IMG/VR virus record: IMGVR_UViG_3300048930_001427
Span: 1 to 41,681 of that record
DNA: 41,681 nucleotides
Source: a virus
Direction: 5' to 3' (one strand)
Shown one piece after another: positions 40,195 through 41,681 of this stretch (position 1 is the stretch's first letter; every line of letters begins with the position of its first letter). Below the pieces are notes generated by a model that saw nothing but the letters and a program-made list of their open reading frames with translations, did not search any database and was not told the DNA's origin. Both the position numbers and the translations under genes were made by a program.

Positions 40195-40316
40195 ACCCTT
40201 GGTCAAATCCAGGCTGCGTGAGGGCACGTGTCCGTTTGACTTAACGAACGTCTAAACCTGTAGATGCTTGCTTACGCGAGAAATTTGCACAGATTGAGGC
40301 CAGCCAGCTCAATACT

Positions 40317-41063
40317 TCATCGTGACGTGTCCGATTGCGTCTTGTCATTGGGCGTGACAACAAGTGGTGGAAATGAGGCAAACGCGCTCCATTTACCATA
40401 GTGCAGGTTCAACAGACAATCGATGCTAAACGCTCGTATGGTGCGACGCAAACTGGGGACGGGAACTTGTACGCTTCGCAGTGGAAAGCACGCCTTGAGC
40501 ACCTTCTCTGCTCCGCATGGCGATACAGCATATGCCGGGGTTCCAAAGGCGTTGTCGAGTCGGCGCACTAACGAAGGTTGAAAGCAATGGCGGAATTGTC
40601 GCAGGGATACGGTGCTAATCGGGCGATTGTCAAACGATGATAGATAGCTCTGAATACCGGGAATGAGTTCCATCGAAATCGCTGAATCGAAGTTGTACCC
40701 AAATAGCATAAAGTCCCAGTCCACTGGAAGTTGCGCGTGCGCGATTTGCCATTGGGTGACGAAGTCATGCCGAAAGATGGCGTCATCTTCGCAAACAAAG
40801 AAAGGGCGGTCTTGCCGTTGTGCCGTGAGTAAGACGTTGCGGTGACTCAATGCGCAGGCAATCTGTCCAGTATTGAAGCCTATCTCTCCGGTGATAAGGC
40901 CTTCTTGACGCACCTGATCGATGTTCAACGCATGGCCGTCTACCGCGCTCACGAATTCAAAACGTAGTCCCGGCGTCTCTTCGTTCCAGGCAAGGAATTG
41001 TGCTCGACGATCCACTCGACGTTCAAGGTTTAGCACACGGATTGACAGTTCTGGTACAGGCAT
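40317..41063 (-). CDS. Glycosyltransferase family 25-like protein
   Basis: A 248-aa protein from the ATG at 41063. A TTG eight codons upstream (41087) is an alternative. I-R-V-L-N-L-E-R-R-V-D-R-R-A-Q-F, G-Q-I-A-C-A-L-S-H-R-N-V-L and F-F-V-C-E-D-D-A-I-F are GT25 (LPS beta-1,4-galactosyltransferase) signatures. The H-R and E-D-D residues are the catalytic and metal sites. It lies convergent to the phage genes, in DNA of visibly lower GC content. It is either the host's glycan locus beyond the prophage end or separate cargo. Confidence 0.85.
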   Translation of the reverse strand: MPVPELSIRVLNLERRVDRRAQFLAWNEETPGLRFEFVSAVDGHALNIDQVRQEGLITGEIGFNTGQIACALSHRNVLLTAQRQDRPFFVCEDDAIFRHDFVTQWQIAHAQLPVDWDFMLFGYNFDSAISMELIPGIQSYLSSFDNRPISTVSLRQFRHCFQPSLVRRLDNAFGTPAYAVSPCGAEKVLKACFPLRSVQVPVPSLRRTIRAFSIDCLLNLHYGKWSAFASFPPLVVTPNDKTQSDTSR

Positions 41064-41138
41064 CGTTCGTGAGGTCGTAGAATCCAAGAAACGCTACTCT
41101 CAATCAAAAGGTCGATTGGAACTAGAAGATGACTTGCA

Positions 41139-41681
41139 TCAACAATTGGCAGAAGATGTGTAATTGGCGTAGACCTTCTCCTCGATCAACGGAGATCGTA
41201 ATAGCTCATTGATTTGTCGCTTGACCGCCGCCCGCTGATCGTTCGTGAGATAGACGGAACGCGCTAATTCAACGAACTTTGGCCCGAAGTCTTGTATTCG
41301 CTCGCAACTTCTAATCTCATCTTCAATGCGCCAAAGCGCCTGGTTGATCTCACGCAGCTTGTTTGTCAGTTCCACCAAGGAGGGTGTCGGAGAAGGAGCG
41401 TATGCACCGAGCGCTTGGCGGAGCGATTCAAGCTCGCGTCGAACGTTGGACAGTTTTACCGCGTCCTTCAGATTGCGCTCCTTAATCTCCAGAATGGTGA
41501 CCTTGTCGATCAATTCACCTGCAGATGTTGCAATCTGGAACTCTGAAGTGGGCCCAGGACAACTTTGAGGCAGCAGCCGATCGCGTCGTCCCTGCTGAAC
41601 AAGTCGCAACTCATCGGAGATGGCTTGAAACACGTTCGCCCAGTCCTTAAATTCTGGTTGACGGAACAAGCGCATGGTCGG
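41139..41681 (-). CDS. C-terminus of a GT9/DUF6165-type protein (partial, runs off the window)
   Basis: 180 residues are visible and the gene continues past the right edge. The beginning, P-T-M-R-L-F-R-Q-P ... D-W-A-N-V-F, resembles the end of heptosyltransferase-like GT9 proteins. From about residue 50 it matches DUF6165: G-E-L-I-D-K-V-T-I-L-E-I-K-E, K-L-S-N-V-R-R-E-L-E-S-L, R-E-I-N-Q-A-L-W-R-I-E-D-E-I-R, and F-V-E-L-A-R-S-V-Y-L-T-N-D-Q-R-A-A-V-K-R-Q-I-N, ending E-E-K-V-Y-A. DUF6165 often accompanies glycosyltransferases, and its role is unknown. Reading frame and stop are intact. Confidence 0.75.
   Translation of the reverse strand, partial: PTMRLFRQPEFKDWANVFQAISDELRLVQQGRRDRLLPQSCPGPTSEFQIATSAGELIDKVTILEIKERNLKDAVKLSNVRRELESLRQALGAYAPSPTPSLVELTNKLREINQALWRIEDEIRSCERIQDFGPKFVELARSVYLTNDQRAAVKRQINELLRSPLIEEKVYANYTSSANC

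Overview
The window is best read as one large phage-like integrative element (a siphovirus-type prophage) in a high-GC bacterium, very probably a planctomycete. The host call is inference. It rests on a short lysine/alanine-rich, histone-H1-like protein with a HARE-type winged helix (19307-19678), on long in-frame serine runs in virion proteins, and on the pairing of a DUF2924 gene with a large serine recombinase. Nearly all genes to about 40.2 kb lie on the plus strand, closely packed with many ATGA-type overlaps.

Layout. 1-2472: DUF2924 protein, large serine recombinase and a small HTH protein (integration module). 2473-2903: no supported gene. 2904-5067: an overlapping pair of unrecognised genes. 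5068-5260: a structured leader in front of a sigma-70-like factor (5261-5851). 5927-9586: recombination genes (PD-(D/E)XK exonuclease, Sak4-like ATPase, DUF669 protein, RusA resolvase, DUF3310) plus a degenerate tRNA-like sequence. 9684-13965: SSL2-like helicase, metallophosphoesterase, small zinc and wHTH proteins, and nucleotide-metabolism enzymes. 13981-16227: primase-polymerase/DUF3987 protein, followed by a 537-bp intergenic region with a perfect 18-bp inverted repeat and an AT-rich palindrome (candidate origin). 16765-18555: ParB-methyltransferase fusion and a zinc protein. 18621-20305: a minus-strand cluster of five small genes.

20476-36365 is the virion module: small HTH protein, terminase, portal, a protease-capsid fusion, decoration protein, head-tail connectors, tail tube, tail chaperones (probably joined by frameshifting), tape measure, a tail protein and a serine-rich protein. 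Three genes for exported or membrane proteins (a papain-like protease candidate, a thioredoxin-like protein and a 41-aa TM protein) sit inside the head-tail junction, at 28264-29957. Immediately after the serine-rich protein come four glycosyltransferase-like genes and an FkbM-like methyltransferase, tightly coupled (36379-40194). This resembles the serine-rich-adhesin plus glycosyltransferase arrangement of some bacterial surface proteins. It makes a dedicated virion-glycosylation cassette the most attractive hypothesis in the window.

Base composition falls after about 40.2 kb. There a convergent minus-strand pair begins (GT25-like glycosyltransferase, and the C-terminus of a GT9/DUF6165-type protein running off the window). 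This is either host glycan-locus DNA or later cargo. No CRISPR array, rRNA or insertion sequence was seen.
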